64,000 nucleotides of DNA from Pelodera strongyloides (lineage: Eukaryota; Nematoda; Chromadorea; Rhabditida; Rhabditidae). A model generated the notes under the pieces. The model did not search any database and was not told the DNA's origin. It saw nothing but the letters and a program-made list of their open reading frames with translations. The stretch's first letter is position 1. Each line of letters begins with the position of its first letter. A program made the translations under genes and the position numbers. Shown piece after piece: positions 44,163 through 55,497 of the stretch. Where the stretch lies: assembly GCA_036852015.1 (NCBI GenBank), contig JAANDG010000019.1:1-64000 (forward strand). Reading direction: 5' to 3'.

Positions 44163-44234
44163 TATTCTGTCTCTATTTTATAACTATAAAAATGAAACAA
44201 ACATTCGGTTGTCGATAACATATTCCTTGAGGGG

Positions 44235-47200
44235 ATGGCGGTCAAACAGCTCACCGCCGCCGAGAGGAATAAAGTACAAAAATATCTCAAAGAAGGTTGT
44301 TTGCCATTATCAACTGGCTTTTTGCAGGTACACGTTTAATTTATTTTAATTTTAGCGTATTTTAAAATTTTACAGTCGAGCTAGTTTATTTATCGTAATA
44401 GTAAGTATTAGAATGAGGTGTTGTATTGTATTGCCTAATATTTTCGTTATTATTTTATTATTATCAAAATATCAATGCTTATTTTCAGAAATTATTCGAA
44501 ACGAAAAGGCAGGATAAGAAAGTGGCCATCATTCAGATTCATGTATGTTTCGGCTTTGCTTTTGAACTCTTGTATTTAGTCCAGAGCCCACCCGTTCGGG
44601 ACGCGCCATGTGTGCGTTGAGCGCAGTCATCGGTTTGGTTCGCACACATATGTCGCTCTGTTTGCACACCAGTGGCTCGCCAATCTTGTCATTAAGGTAC
44701 TTTCCAAAGGGGTGGCATGCGGTAGGCATCGGCTAGTTCTTCTATTAGGCTTGTTTCATCAATGATATGTTTTGGCGACCCATCCTCCTCTACGATTGGG
44801 AAAATGGTCGCCATATAATTGAGGAATTTTATTTATTTGCAGAATTTAACTGAAGCGAAACTTGCGAAAGTTACCGCCATACTTACGATTTGTGACGGAA
44901 CGCATACATTTGGAGGTATTGCCATTTGTTCCGTTTAATTTTCACAATGTTTCTTTAAACTGTCTTCAACGCCTCGAAGCGTCTTCAACGTTCAAATTTC
45001 AATTTTGGTAAACTAACCATGGCTACTGCATTGTTGAAGGCACGGTATAAATCCTGGTATATCAGTTTCCACCAAAAGCGGCACATATCCACATATGTAT
45101 TTTCTTTTGTTGCGTGCGCGACTCTTCCCCTCTGACAGCTGCGAAATTCTACGTGTGTTGTATAAATAAATTATTGATAAGCTTCTCGCATTCGGTGGAT
45201 TTCAGATTGTCGGGTTCCGAAACACTTGGCACAACGACTGACTGTGGATCGAATTGTCCGTGTAAATACTGAGGATACTGACTGTTATCCCCTCATTCTT
45301 GTGAAAAGGATTGGATTCCGCCGTGAGTAAGTGCATTTCTACATGGTGTCGGAATACAAAAAACTCGGATCATTCTCCAAAACAACTCAGAGCCTGAGAA
45401 ACGGAGTTTTCTTGGAGCATGATCGGAGTTTTCGTGTGAATACGGTATGATCCGAGTTTTCGTTTTCCTGTGTATGTGTAGTCAACATATGGTAGTGGTT
45501 ATTCGTAGTAGGCATCATGTAAATTTATGCTCCCAAGTAGTATGGACTGAACAATGTTCAGACTGTCACCTATCACTGCTTTTGTTGCTCGACTATTCTA
45601 ATTTGTTTACAAGTGAATATACTAGTAGAGTGATAGTAATTATGATTTTCATTTGAGTATTTGTATTAGATAAATGAACAAAGTAATTATGATTTGCATT
45701 CGAGTCTTTTTATTAGATAAATGAACACATTTTGTCGTCATGGCACACTTGACACTTGACACTCCTTTAGGGGTGAATTGTATCTGGAGGACTATGAAAT
45801 GCTATTCAAATGCCACCAAATTCCTGGATATCCTTTGCCAAGTGAAAAAGAACTGAAAATGATAAAGGGTCTGCCATCCCCGCCGGTTAGTTTTTTATTG
45901 TACACATTTTAGTAGTGATGAATATTATTTTTATTGGGCACTGACGTATATGCACTAACTTTTCCTTCATCGGAATTGGTTGTTCTCTGGTTGGCCTTCA
46001 ATTAAGGGATCGTCTCAATTTCAGGTATTTGTTACGGTATTATCTATGAAGCAGAAACAATTAACGAATTCGACTCGGAATCCTCGCAAGATGAATCCTC
46101 GTATGTTGTGCTAACTGTTACCTTGTTCCTTGGGGTGGTACGTAACTATTTGAGTATGATGCTTTCATGCTTCTACAGTAAACTAACACTACTTCCACAT
46201 TTGCCTAATAGTTACTTAATGACCTTTATGAACATAGTGGATTTGTTGCCCATGTAATATGTAGCTTTTGGGCTACGGGTTGTGATTAGATATTAGATCG
46301 ATTATATAAGCAATTATCAGTCTGACCATGAATGAGCTCTTCTCCTAAAGGTTGCAATGAGAAGCAGAAGTCCGTGTTGCCGCCGACGCCCTCCCCCGTG
46401 TCAGTATCTGACCCTGAACCTGTACCGGCACCGGAACGGCATTCACCTACTCCTCCAACCACATCCACCGTGCCATCCAACCTCCGTGCAAAGCCTCAGC
46501 GACCTCAGCGTTTCCCGCCGACTCCAGCATTTCACCAAATGCCGGCACCCTTAGTGCCTGGACCATTTCCAGGAGTGGGAGTGGTGATGCCATTTGCCTT
46601 TGGATGTCTGATCCCACCAGGCCCAGGGTAGGCCTTCGACAGTTTCAGAATATATTTAAAAATATACTCAGGTCACACTTGGCATGCATGCTGTCAATTA
46701 AAAAACATGCATGCCGCATCCAAATGGCATGCATGCAGTCATGATGACTGCATGCATGCCAAATCTCAAAAAGCATGCATGCCGCATCCATCTTATGCAC
46801 GGTGCCGTAAACGTGCGGAAAATGGAAAATTTCACAGGAACCTCCCTTCCCCCACCCCTTTAATAAAAATAAATAAACCACCATTAATTAACAAAATAAC
46901 ACCAATAAGACAATAATTCATCAATCTTTTATTTGGTCACACTGGCAGAGCAATGCAAGAGCAAACAATACACTGGAAAAAGAAAAGAAACAATAAATTT
47001 ATAATTAATTAGTAGGGTTTTCCTTTGTGGTTTGTTAATTGGTTGTGGCCCGGAAGAAAGTGCATCCCCTGTCGTCCTCTGCACAGCTGAAACGTAATAG
47101 TTAGTTTACCACACTGTAACGTGAACAATACACTAATTACCCATATAGATTATTATTAATTGACTACTGTACGTCTCATGACACTACACACAACTCGAAT

Positions 47201-50200
47201 TGAGGCTATATTGTCATATTTTACACTCCAACAACAGTACAAAGGCAGTTCTGGTAAGAAAAATGCACAGAAACAGAAAAATACTAACACTACGCACATT
47301 ATGTACCCCTCAATCACTGCAACTTTATAGGAAGTTTGCATTTTCTCAAAGAACTGAAAGGCCACATTAAATCATAATTGTTTACCTTGACATGGATCCC
47401 TCTCAATTTACTCAAACGGCGTCATCCCATGAATACTTTCGTAGTCGTAATACGTAGAAGGAATATGCGCTAGTGTGGGCGAACAGATCAAAGATGCGCC
47501 ATTACATATAAAACATATTTAATTTTACGAAAGATCCGTATTAGAGTATCGGGCATACTTTTCAAACAGACCAAAACGTGTCCCTGAGTTAAAGCGAAAT
47601 ACTGGCCGGGTTTTGAAACGCAAACATTATCATTCTTATGATGCTAATGCGAAGACATGAATTAGAATAAAAAATCGAGTAAATTAGCATAAATACGTAA
47701 GGACTCAGTTGTCCACGATGCGTTTCAAAAAACGGCCGGTAGTTTGCTTAAACAAATAAGGTTCTACAGCAAAACTTCAAAAAAATTTGACGGGTATGGG
47801 AATACGACCACCAATTGAGCCACAATTAATGAAACAAAATAAAACTGAATAAAGTACCTGATAAAGAGCAGGTGACATTAGCGAGTAGTGCCCTGTGAGA
47901 CAATCCAGTCATTTCTGAAACAACTAATAAATGTGATAAATTTCCCTTAAATTGTGTTTCCTCCCCCACTTCAGTATCCTGCAAATAAAACACCACCAAG
48001 GGCGAGGGCAATGCTGGTTCCGAAAAAAATTATTGAATGAAAGTGCCAAGCGGTTTAGTGGTTATAAGGTAGAACAGAAATGAGACATTGGCACGAGAGA
48101 AAAACATGAAGAATAGTAAGTAATAACGCACTAACTTGTCAAATACTTCCTCCGTTTCGATTCCTGGGCTGTCAACCGTCCCATCCATTTTGTACTACTC
48201 CTTTCTCCACTGGCACTTCATTGTCGCCTTATCTGTTACAAAAAACATTAGCACAATAATAAATAAGCAAAATAAACATGGTAAACGAAAAAAAAATACA
48301 CAAAAAAAAAAGAACTTTGCAAAAAACTCAGAAAAAAATGAACCGTGCATTTTGTTCAAAACCGTGAAATGCACGGTTAGTGCGAACAAGGCGGCATGCA
48401 TGACCGGCAATACCGTACTCAAAAAAATCATGCCTGCCGCACGATTGACGGCATACATGCTTTTTGACTTAAATGACCGCATGCATGCGGAAGTTCAGCC
48501 ATGTACATACTCCCAACTTTCCCAACTGGTGGCGCCATACATTTAGTCTAACGAATGGCATTTTGTTTGCACACGTACTTAATAACTTACTCCTTAATCC
48601 TTTCTTAATTCCATAGTTCCCAGTTCCCTGCTCTCAGTAAAAAAAGGTGTTCCCCTGTTCCCCAAAAGACGCTTGTAAGCTCTGCTCCTTATCGCTATAA
48701 TATGTAGTATGTAGTTGTCGCAAATACACTTTATTTTCAGTCTTCGGTTTCCTATGAATGGTAGTAAGCCTCCGCCATCACAGTCAGGTCCAATGAAGCA
48801 AAAACTCAAGAATAAGGTAATCATATTGAATGTTTTCTAGTTCTGCTTTCTTTTTTTTTGCCTGGCAATTACTGTTCTACCAGGTATACAATATCTCAAC
48901 CTCTTTTCCCCCAACGTTCTCTCGTCATTTCCGTTTTGTTTCAGACACCAACTCCACCAAAACTCGATGCTGTTCCTCTGAACGTAGTGGCCAAACATGT
49001 TGGAGAAGAGATTGATGTTCTTGCTATTATCGAGAAAGTCGGTCCTCTCGAAGAAGTGAGTTTCATGCTCACCATTCGAAGTTCGAAGCCTTTTGTTTTG
49101 TAGTTGCATTTCCACAGGAAAACGAAATGATTGCCGATAGCACAGAGTGACCGCCGTTGGCCCATCACCAAATGGTTTTCACCGAAAAATCCATATGGTG
49201 CCTGGTTCGTGACCATTTGGTGACGGTTTTTAATGAAACTTGGTCGCGAATTGGTCACCAAATGAAAAAAAAAACAGTGAACGGTCACCAAGTGGGTTCA
49301 CCTATTTCCAGTGTTTCATGTTGAGCCACATTTGTTAATTGAAAAGGGACAGTAAACGCGCGCCGAGCATTTAGGACTCTCCAAACTCCAAGTAATATCA
49401 AAAAAGACAAAGTCAAAGTCGTATATTTGTATAATTGTAGGTATATCATTATAGTATGTAAGCAAAATCATTTTATTTTGTGTATTACACGAAATAATGT
49501 AATTATATTTGTAGTTCCTTAACAAGAAACGAGCGAAGTGTGTGCGCAGAGAGCTACAACTAACTGACAAGACTCGAGAAGTTGTCAGTTTGGTACTTTG
49601 GTGGGACCAGGCCCGGGAATTTAATGCTCCGAAAGGAGATGTAATCGCTGTCAAGCAAGCGAGTGTTACTGATTACAACGGTGAGCGTTCTTAGTTTAAA
49701 TTGAGGCCTTTCCCTTGACTAGCAGGTTCGAAAACTGCGTCTGTATTTGTATCACTGATAAACTCTAGTTCCGAGATATCCATGTGTGGAAAATTCTAAC
49801 AATGTAATTGTAATTGTAAGGTTAAATTTGTAAGAGTACCAATGCATCACCGACAAAAGCTAATTATTTAGAAAATTGTTTTCAGGGAAGATTTCGATCA
49901 CCAGCGGTCGTGGCTTTGTGATAAATCCGCCAATGAAGGAGGGCGGCGACCTGTTTGAATGGTACAGAAAAGAGCCGACCGAGAGAAAAGTTGAGCGTCA
50001 GCTCGCGCAATCAACAATTTCCGGAGATGACGCAGATAGTTCAGACTCCGAAAAGTCTGAATTTATTCCGCTGACCGAAATCGCTGACCACTTTGGCGAG
50101 AAAATCGACGTTCTAGCTGTCGTTGACCGTGTCAATCCGGTTCGGTCGGTGGGTTCTACTTCTCAAAATGATTTACAAATTGAGTGACACATCCTGTTTT

Positions 50201-52056
50201 TCTCGACTGGTGTTTTTCCTGCAGGATTTTGTTTTGCGACCAATTGTTTATACGTGAACACTAATTGGGGAGGGGAATAGTATGGGAGTATTGCTAACTC
50301 TAATTTATCTTGAGAAAGTAATTGGTTAAGTAAATATGCCAATGTCAGTCAATGTGTTATCGTTATTGCCTATTGGCAGCTGCCATCACTAGAATCTCAC
50401 AATCAAAAGAACCATGACAATCTCTTTAGAACAAATTATTGATACTGGACATCACACAGATCACACATAGTTCTGTTGTGTATCACACAGATCACACATA
50501 GTTCTGTTGTGTATCACACAGATCACACATAGTTCTGTTTTCTTATGTGTCATAACTTTTACCTTTTCAGAGCGGGACCGCTGGCTCGAAGCGGGAAATC
50601 CAGTTAATCGATACGTCCTGCACCATTGTCACGTGGACACTTTGGAATGACCCTGCCAAGCAATTTACCCAAGTCCAAGGAAATGCGATCAGGATCAAAG
50701 GGGCCAAGGTCGTCGGATTTAATGGTACTGTTTTGAATTGTTGTAGTTGTTTGCACCTTCAAAGTGTTCAGGCAGCGCCGTGCATGAGTATATGATGTGC
50801 CGACCTCATTGGATCGGATTTTGGAACGAAGTGAATATTGTCGAGTTACAACTAGATGTTTTCTTGAAACCATGAAATAAGTAGTGTTCTGAAAGGAGTG
50901 TGTGAATTTATATGAACTCGGATGTACAGGTCGTTATCTTCTTACTCCTTGAACTTAAACTGTTGGGTTCTTCAGATAAGTTCTCGATGAACAACGGGGT
51001 TTACACAATGGTTGGGAGTGGTGGTTCCGAGCCTAACGAGGTTGGGGATCTCCTGAAGTGGTACAAGGAGGAGAGGAAGCTGGCCAACACCACCAATGTA
51101 TCAAATATGCCGCCTGACCAAGACACTAACACCCCATTCACACTCGACGTGATCTCTCTGAAGAGAATTTCAAAGTATGCTGGAGACCGCGTTGACATTC
51201 TGGCCGTTGCCGATCGGATCGGTTCGGTGAGCGAGGCGAGTTTTTCTGTATTAAAAAACTCGGTTTGATGACCTCGAATTACTTGATTAGCACTATTTCG
51301 AGGTAACAAAGTTTATTTTTCTACATGCTTATGCGCGCAGAACTGTGAAACCCGTCTTGCAGAAAAATTCGTTTATATGGTAACCACCGGCTACCGTAGG
51401 ATGTCGTTTTCGATTTCCCCGCAAGTTCTTGTTCAGACCACAACCACAGTTCTTAATGATTGTTGTTGGTGGTCCAGAGAGGGGCCAAATGGTTTTCGGA
51501 GGTATTACGCTTATCTTTTTAGTTCAAAAACAAAGTCGGTGTCGACTGTGTGCAGAGGATCGTGAAGCTGGTCGACGAATCGGCTAAAGTTACCAGCTTG
51601 GTTTTGTGGGGCGACAGTGCAAGAACCTTCGAAGGAGAGGCCAAAGAAGGAGACATCATCGGGATCAAAAGTTCAAAGGTCACAGAGTACAAGGGTTCGT
51701 TCTTGGACACTTGCAGATACAAGCATACCTTACACAGGAAAACGAAATGGTGAGGGGGCTAAGCCTAAGCCTAACCAATTTCCTATCTATCCTATAGTAT
51801 AAATAGAGAAAAGTGCACTGTTTGCCTCTTCGTGACTTGCTTTGTCCATAATTTATCCAGAGGTTCATTATATACATAAATACCACGGTATATCAATAAA
51901 ACATCTTCAGCGTATGCCAGTTATTCTAAGAGTACGTAATTTTCAGGTTCGTTTTCCCTAACTAGCGGTATCCGTATGGAAATTAACCCCGAAGTCAAGG
52001 GAGTCAGCGGACTGAAAAGATGGTATGCTGAAGAATGGGAGGACTCTGATTGGTGA
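44235..52056 (+). CDS. RPA1-like protein: RPA70N-like OB fold, Pro-rich linker and three tandem DBD-B-like OB folds
   Basis: Exons: 44235-44327, 44489-44542, 44843-44915, 45206-45326, 45771-45885, 46025-46100, 46351-46627, 48741-48816, 48945-49055, 49515-49680, 49886-50148, 50571-50724, 50976-51226, 51523-51694, 51947-52056. Phases join, giving about 703 residues; exons 6 and 7 (the latter with an AAG acceptor) are least certain. Residues 1-150 resemble the RPA70 N-terminal OB fold (QLTAAERNKV, ILTICDGTHTF, VPKHLAQRL, LILVKRIGF). A Pro-rich linker follows to about 295. Then come three repeats of one OB plan: a strand with IDVLA(I/V)xxxV, a REIQL.DTS-type hairpin, LVLWWDQA/TLWNDPA/LVLWGDSA, a GDVI.IK strand, and an SITSG...INP...WY ending. 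This matches RPA DBD-B. The zinc-binding DBD-C of standard RPA1 is absent. Single-stranded DNA binding in the nucleus is the likely role. Confidence 0.8.
47044..48188 (-). CDS. Possible minus-strand exons nested in the RPA1-like intron
   Basis: Minus-strand stretches with splice-like borders are visible. An ATG exon (48147-48188, acidic, donor GTATTT) joins in phase to 47858-47978 (acceptor TTTGCAG, donor GTACTT). Farther on are open, protein-like segments around 47400-47480 (containing STYYDYESIHGM), 47311-47356 (FFEKMQTSYKVAVIE after CTTTCAG) and 47044-47093 (CAEDDRGCTFFR after TTTCAG). I could not link all of them in consistent phase, and no family is recognised. They may belong to a gene carried by the inserted unit bounded by the GCATGCATGC clusters, or be chance. 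Confidence 0.22.
47589..47751. mobile_element. TTAA-bounded MITE (TTAAAGCGAAATACC type), copy 2
   Basis: TTAA borders and inverted ends (AAAGCGAAATACTGGCCGG left; CGGCCGGTAGTTTGCTT right) with GTTTTGAAACG inside. The interior closely matches the copy at 59572-59750 (shared 'aattagaataaaaaatcgag' block). Confidence 0.75.
50451..50540. repeat. Triplicated 32-bp repeat in an RPA1-like intron
   Basis: The unit starting TCACACAGATCACACATAG and ending TTCTGTTGTGTA occurs three times in succession, about 30 bases before the acceptor of the exon at 50571. The duplicate gene lacks it. Confidence 0.8.
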
Positions 52057-52208
52057 TCAGCCAATGCCATGCACTCTAAATATCTTCCCACATTCATTCT
52101 GTGCCCCATTTACCGCATGTGCATGACGTTACATGCAAAACCCGGTGTGTTGGCGTGCTAAGGATCCCTCTGGCAGTACAAGAATGTCTAGATCCCGCCA
52201 TGCACGTA

Positions 52209-52379
52209 TTAAAGCGAAATGCTAGCCCCTTTGGAAAATTTGCATATGATAAGCAAATCCTATGTATCCTAGGCTAATTTTGTACGATCGTCCACGGCAA
52301 TCGTACAAAATTAGCATAGGATACATAGGATTTGCTTATCATATGCAAATTTTCCAAAGGGGCTGGCACTTCGCTTTAA
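52209..52379. mobile_element. TTAA-bounded MITE, near-perfect hairpin, copy 3
   Basis: TTAA borders and AAAGCGAAATGCTAGCCCC ends. Two arms of almost 80 bases are complementary with only a few mismatches around a 'tccacgg'-like loop. It lies about 150 bases past the stop of the RPA1-like gene, so transcripts extending there could form a long hairpin. Confidence 0.8.
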
Positions 52380-52856
52380 AGCAGTACAAGGGCGCTTTTT
52401 GAAACGTACGGTGGAGAACTACATTCCTATGGATTTATGCTAAATGAATTAGCCCGATTTTTAATGCTAATTGTACTCTTTCGGTACGATGCATGTGAAT
52501 GTAGTTATCCAAAATCCGGCTGTTATACCCCCTCAAATATTCGTACGTGGTAGGCATACAACTATTCTCTCATTTGTTCCACCGATTTTTTCTTTTGTCA
52601 GTAGTACTAATGATTAACAATTTAGATATCTCAGCGTTTCAATCCGATTTTCACTTATATTGGTACATGTCTAATATAGAAAAAAAAACTAAATCCATGT
52701 AAATAATTCTGACCCATCAAACCATGAATACATATTAGCAAGCTGATCATCATTGTCATTGATACTATCTGTATTTCGACGTAGTAGATACTCGACACAC
52801 GCGTGTATTTATTGTTAGTGCAGTGCAGTGATCGATTTCACAAATGTAAATTCCAT

Positions 52857-53010
52857 TATTAGCCCGTATTCTCGGGTCGAAGGGAATGTTCCGTTTGGGA
52901 AATCCTTTGTATGCAAATTTCTCGACTATCTAGACTAGCTGTAGGAAAAATTTGCATACGAATGAGCTCCCAAACGGAACATTCCCTTCGACCCGAGAAT
53001 ACGGGCTAAT
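52857..53010. mobile_element. Palindromic MITE (ATTAGCCCGTATTCTCGGG ends)
   Basis: About 44 bases at each end are perfectly complementary, from ATTAGCCCGTATTCTCGGG inward through GTTCCGTTTGGGA, with ATTATT/AATAAT words at the borders. The core is AT-rich and contains TTTGCATAC and its near-complement. Non-coding. Confidence 0.75.
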
Positions 53011-53192
53011 AATTTATTAAGTTAATTTGGTGTGGGTCTTTCAGCAGGTCATAATATATATATAGGTGTTCCTTCAAATGTAGTTATCTTATTATATAAA
53101 GGAGAAGAGTTTGTCACGGGTTTGTTTTTATGTGCACAACGAAAGCTGCTCATAAAGAAAATTCTTCCATCGAAAGAGCATACAAAAAATGT

Positions 53193-53274
53193 GCCGCTGG
53201 CGAGATTCGAACCCACAGCAGGACACAACCTCTCAATTCACAGTCCAACGCTCTACCTGTTGAGCTATGCTAGC
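53193..53274 (-). tRNA. tRNA-like sequence (His GTG anticodon position), probable SINE head or pseudogene
   Basis: The minus strand has a good D-arm (GCTC..GAGC), the loop CTGTGAA (anticodon GTG), an AGG...CCT hairpin that looks like a variable arm, and a B box GGGTTCGAATC. The anticodon stem and acceptor stem do not pair properly, and a long variable arm does not fit tRNA-His. It is more likely the promoter head of a SINE whose body continues toward about 53030 on the minus strand. It is present only in the first unit of the segmental duplication. Confidence 0.4.
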
Positions 53275-53412
53275 TTATGATACGGGCAATCCGCTGCTGT
53301 ACATAGCCCACCTTCAATTGCAAATTTGCGTGGTAGTCTAATGGAGATCCAGACTCATACTATACGTTTCCCCAACCATAAATAACTTTGTAGACGTGTG
53401 AATGTTTTAAAT

Positions 53413-53475
53413 AGGATAATAATCGGCCGAAGGCCGATTCCTCCAGTCGGAGAAGAGCCCGTAGGGCTCTTCGAA
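53413..53475. repeat. Pair of adjacent short hairpins
   Basis: ATCGGCCGAAGGCCGAT and AGAGCCCGTAGGGCTCT are two perfect short hairpins separated by about 14 bases. Their function is unknown. Confidence 0.5.
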
Positions 53476-53769
53476 CGTCTGGTCACTAATAAGTGAAATC
53501 GGTCATGCATATGCTTCTAATCATTCTGTAAATATTTTGTGTATAATTAGTAGCATGTATTTGTGTGAAGTTGCCTATTTATTTTTGCTTATTAGTTAGT
53601 CATTTCTTTCACTGCTTCAATACTTTAGCAATATTGACGAAGTTTATGATAGGAATGGTGTAGCTCATCGGCTGCAAACTCGTCATTTGAACTTGTTCAT
53701 CAGCGAATAAAGTTGCTTCGATTCTTATTATTAGTTCTCGTTACTCGTTTCTTCCAATTAATTACATAT

Positions 53770-55050
53770 TAGTTCAACGTTCACATTGGCAAGTTCTTAA
53801 AATAAGTAAACGTCTAGTATACCCGAAAGCCAAAAGGCAGCCTAATGGTAAGATGTTGGTGCAGTGTAGAGTGTAGACACCAATAGTTTTGGTGGTCGGT
53901 GGTCCAATAGTTTTAAACCCTGGCATTTTAACCGCCAAAACAATGAGCTTAAACGAGAAATTCCTCATGGGCCCCTCCCTTTAATGCAATGAAGACGCGA
54001 TTGGTTTTAATCAACGGGGTGACCAGATGGTGACCAGATGCAAAACTCGGAAGAATTCAGTTCGGTCGAATACTGGGGCTATTCTGCATAGCTGCAGATC
54101 GTCGACTCATGAGATGATGCTGAGTCTTGATTGTGGGTCAAGTGTATTCCACTACAATGTTTACGGCACTGCGGAAGTAAAGTGAACATCAAAACGTTTT
54201 GTAGATAATTTTGACCGTGCATTTCGATGCCGTTAGCCACAAAACCCCGTGAGGCCGTAGTCCAGCTCGCATGTGCGGCTGGAGCTACGATTCTTTTGTC
54301 TCCGTTGGCTTCCTGGACCGATTTGCAAAGGCACGCCGATTTTGGTGGCTGTAGACCTGCTGGTTAGTGGATAAAACTCGTCTGAAAAAAGCATACACGA
54401 GGCGCGTTCCCCACAACGAATTTGATCAAACTGGCATGTTCGCTTTCCGAGAGCATTATTCAGCAAGCAGTAAAGCTATCAATATGGCTCTTCGCAGCGC
54501 CTTAGAAAATAGTATAAGAATCTTCACGCAAAAAATCACATCGTCCCGGTCGAAATATGGGGTTCGCCAGGGCGCACTTCGCCCAGTCTTCGCCGGACTC
54601 ACGCCAGATGCGCGGAGAACACCGACTACCATTTCGCGAAACCGGGCAAACCGGGCGCCGCGCACCTTTTTTCTGTTTCTGCATAGATTTTCACAGATTT
54701 TTTTCGTCCGGTCGGTGTGCTGGTCTTTGGCAAAAAAAAAGATATACACATGGTGCGACAGAATTCACTCCGATAACAAAGTATCAGCCCGCTAAAAGAA
54801 CAATCGTGTACTTTTGGGCAACCTTGTTCAGACATATCGGTATAGTAATTTATGGTTCACTTCGAACAGTCCTTAGTGCCCCTTTACACGAGCTCGGTGC
54901 CTGGAACCAGATACCTGTGGCGTGTTGGTATTCGGCATCTAAAAATGTCCCACAACTGAAACAAGAGCAAGGAGGCTATGAAAGTTAAACTGCAGTGATG
55001 TGTAGGACAGCAAGCTCTACAAGACATATAACATGAAAAGTCGGGAGTAT
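53770..55050. other. No gene recognised
   Basis: Open frames of up to 143 codons occur on both strands between 54367 and 54988, in a moderately GC-rich stretch, but they overlap in several frames and show no family motif. I do not call a gene. Confidence 0.35.
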
Positions 55051-55497
55051 TTAAAGGGAGAGGCCCATGGGAGTAAAGTTTTCCTCAATTTATTTGTAAA
55101 GAATGTCCGGAATTTCAGAAATATTGCTTTGAAAACCGCATTGCTTGAAGCCTAGAACTCACTGATTTATTCACCGGCAAACAGTTCGGCCAGGTACCGT
55201 AGCCAGAAACAATTTTTGCGCTTTTAGGGCAAAACTGTATTGGAAACGCCTCTTTATAAACGCAGGAATGATCTTTATTCGTTTGACCATTATTATGTAG
55301 AGAAAGGATGCAAATGAACTTAAAAACGAATTTTGACGATGCGGACTACGGTATCTGGCCGAACTGTTTGACGGGGAATAACTCTGTGAGTTCTAGGCTT
55401 CAAGCAATGCGGTTTTCACGGTAATATTTCTGAAGTACCAGACATTCTGTACGAGTAAATTGAGGACAAACTTCTTCTCGTGGGCCTCTCCCTTTAA
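55051..55497. mobile_element. TTAA-bounded MITE (TTAAAGGGAGAGGCCCA type), copy 2
   Basis: TTAA at each end, inverted ends AAAGGGAGAGGCCCATGG / CGTGGGCCTCTCCCTTT. Homologous to copies at 32634 and 56691 throughout, including the 'gaatgtccggaatttcag' block. Confidence 0.85.

Larger units (their letters stand above)
46628..48740. repeat. Large intron of the RPA1-like gene with GCATGCATGC palindrome clusters
   Basis: The intron has two clusters of the palindromic word GCATGCATGC. The left one (about 46684-46793) holds five occurrences in a mirror-like arrangement. The right one (about 48393-48495) holds diverged inverted counterparts with similar spacing (GCATGCATGC, GTCA, TTAA, AAAAA, GCATGCCG). 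They could be the termini of one 1.8-kb mobile unit inserted in the intron. A TTAA MITE (47589-47751) lies between them, as do minus-strand exon-like stretches. Confidence 0.4.
48480..54000. repeat. Segmental duplication, unit 1 (paired with about 56280-62350)
   Basis: Besides the three-OB-fold exons, non-coding sequence is shared between the two units. Upstream, both have 'tactcccaac...ggtg..g.cat' and 'ttagttcc' blocks (48500-48660 versus 56285-56350 and 55550-55660). Downstream, a run with 'gtgtataattagtagcatg' and 'cttattagttagtcatttc' appears at 53520-53765 and 61135-61320, followed by 'aataacgtctagta'-type blocks at about 53800 and 62220. The units differ by insertions (MITEs, tRNA-like sequence), so the duplication is old. 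Confidence 0.65.

Noticed and set aside
53032..53100. Apparent match of the retroelement leader (GGTGCACCGTCTAAT region) to the sequence at about 53060
   Set aside because: Only about 60 percent identity over 40 bases, and the surrounding sequence is better explained as the body of a tRNA-like SINE.
53193..53274. Functional tRNA-His gene
   Set aside because: The anticodon and acceptor stems do not pair, and a long variable arm is inconsistent with tRNA-His; kept as tRNA-like only.
54367..54988. Overlapping frames of about 142 codons
   Set aside because: Three overlapping frames on two strands, no family motif, and Arg-rich composition explained by local GC content.
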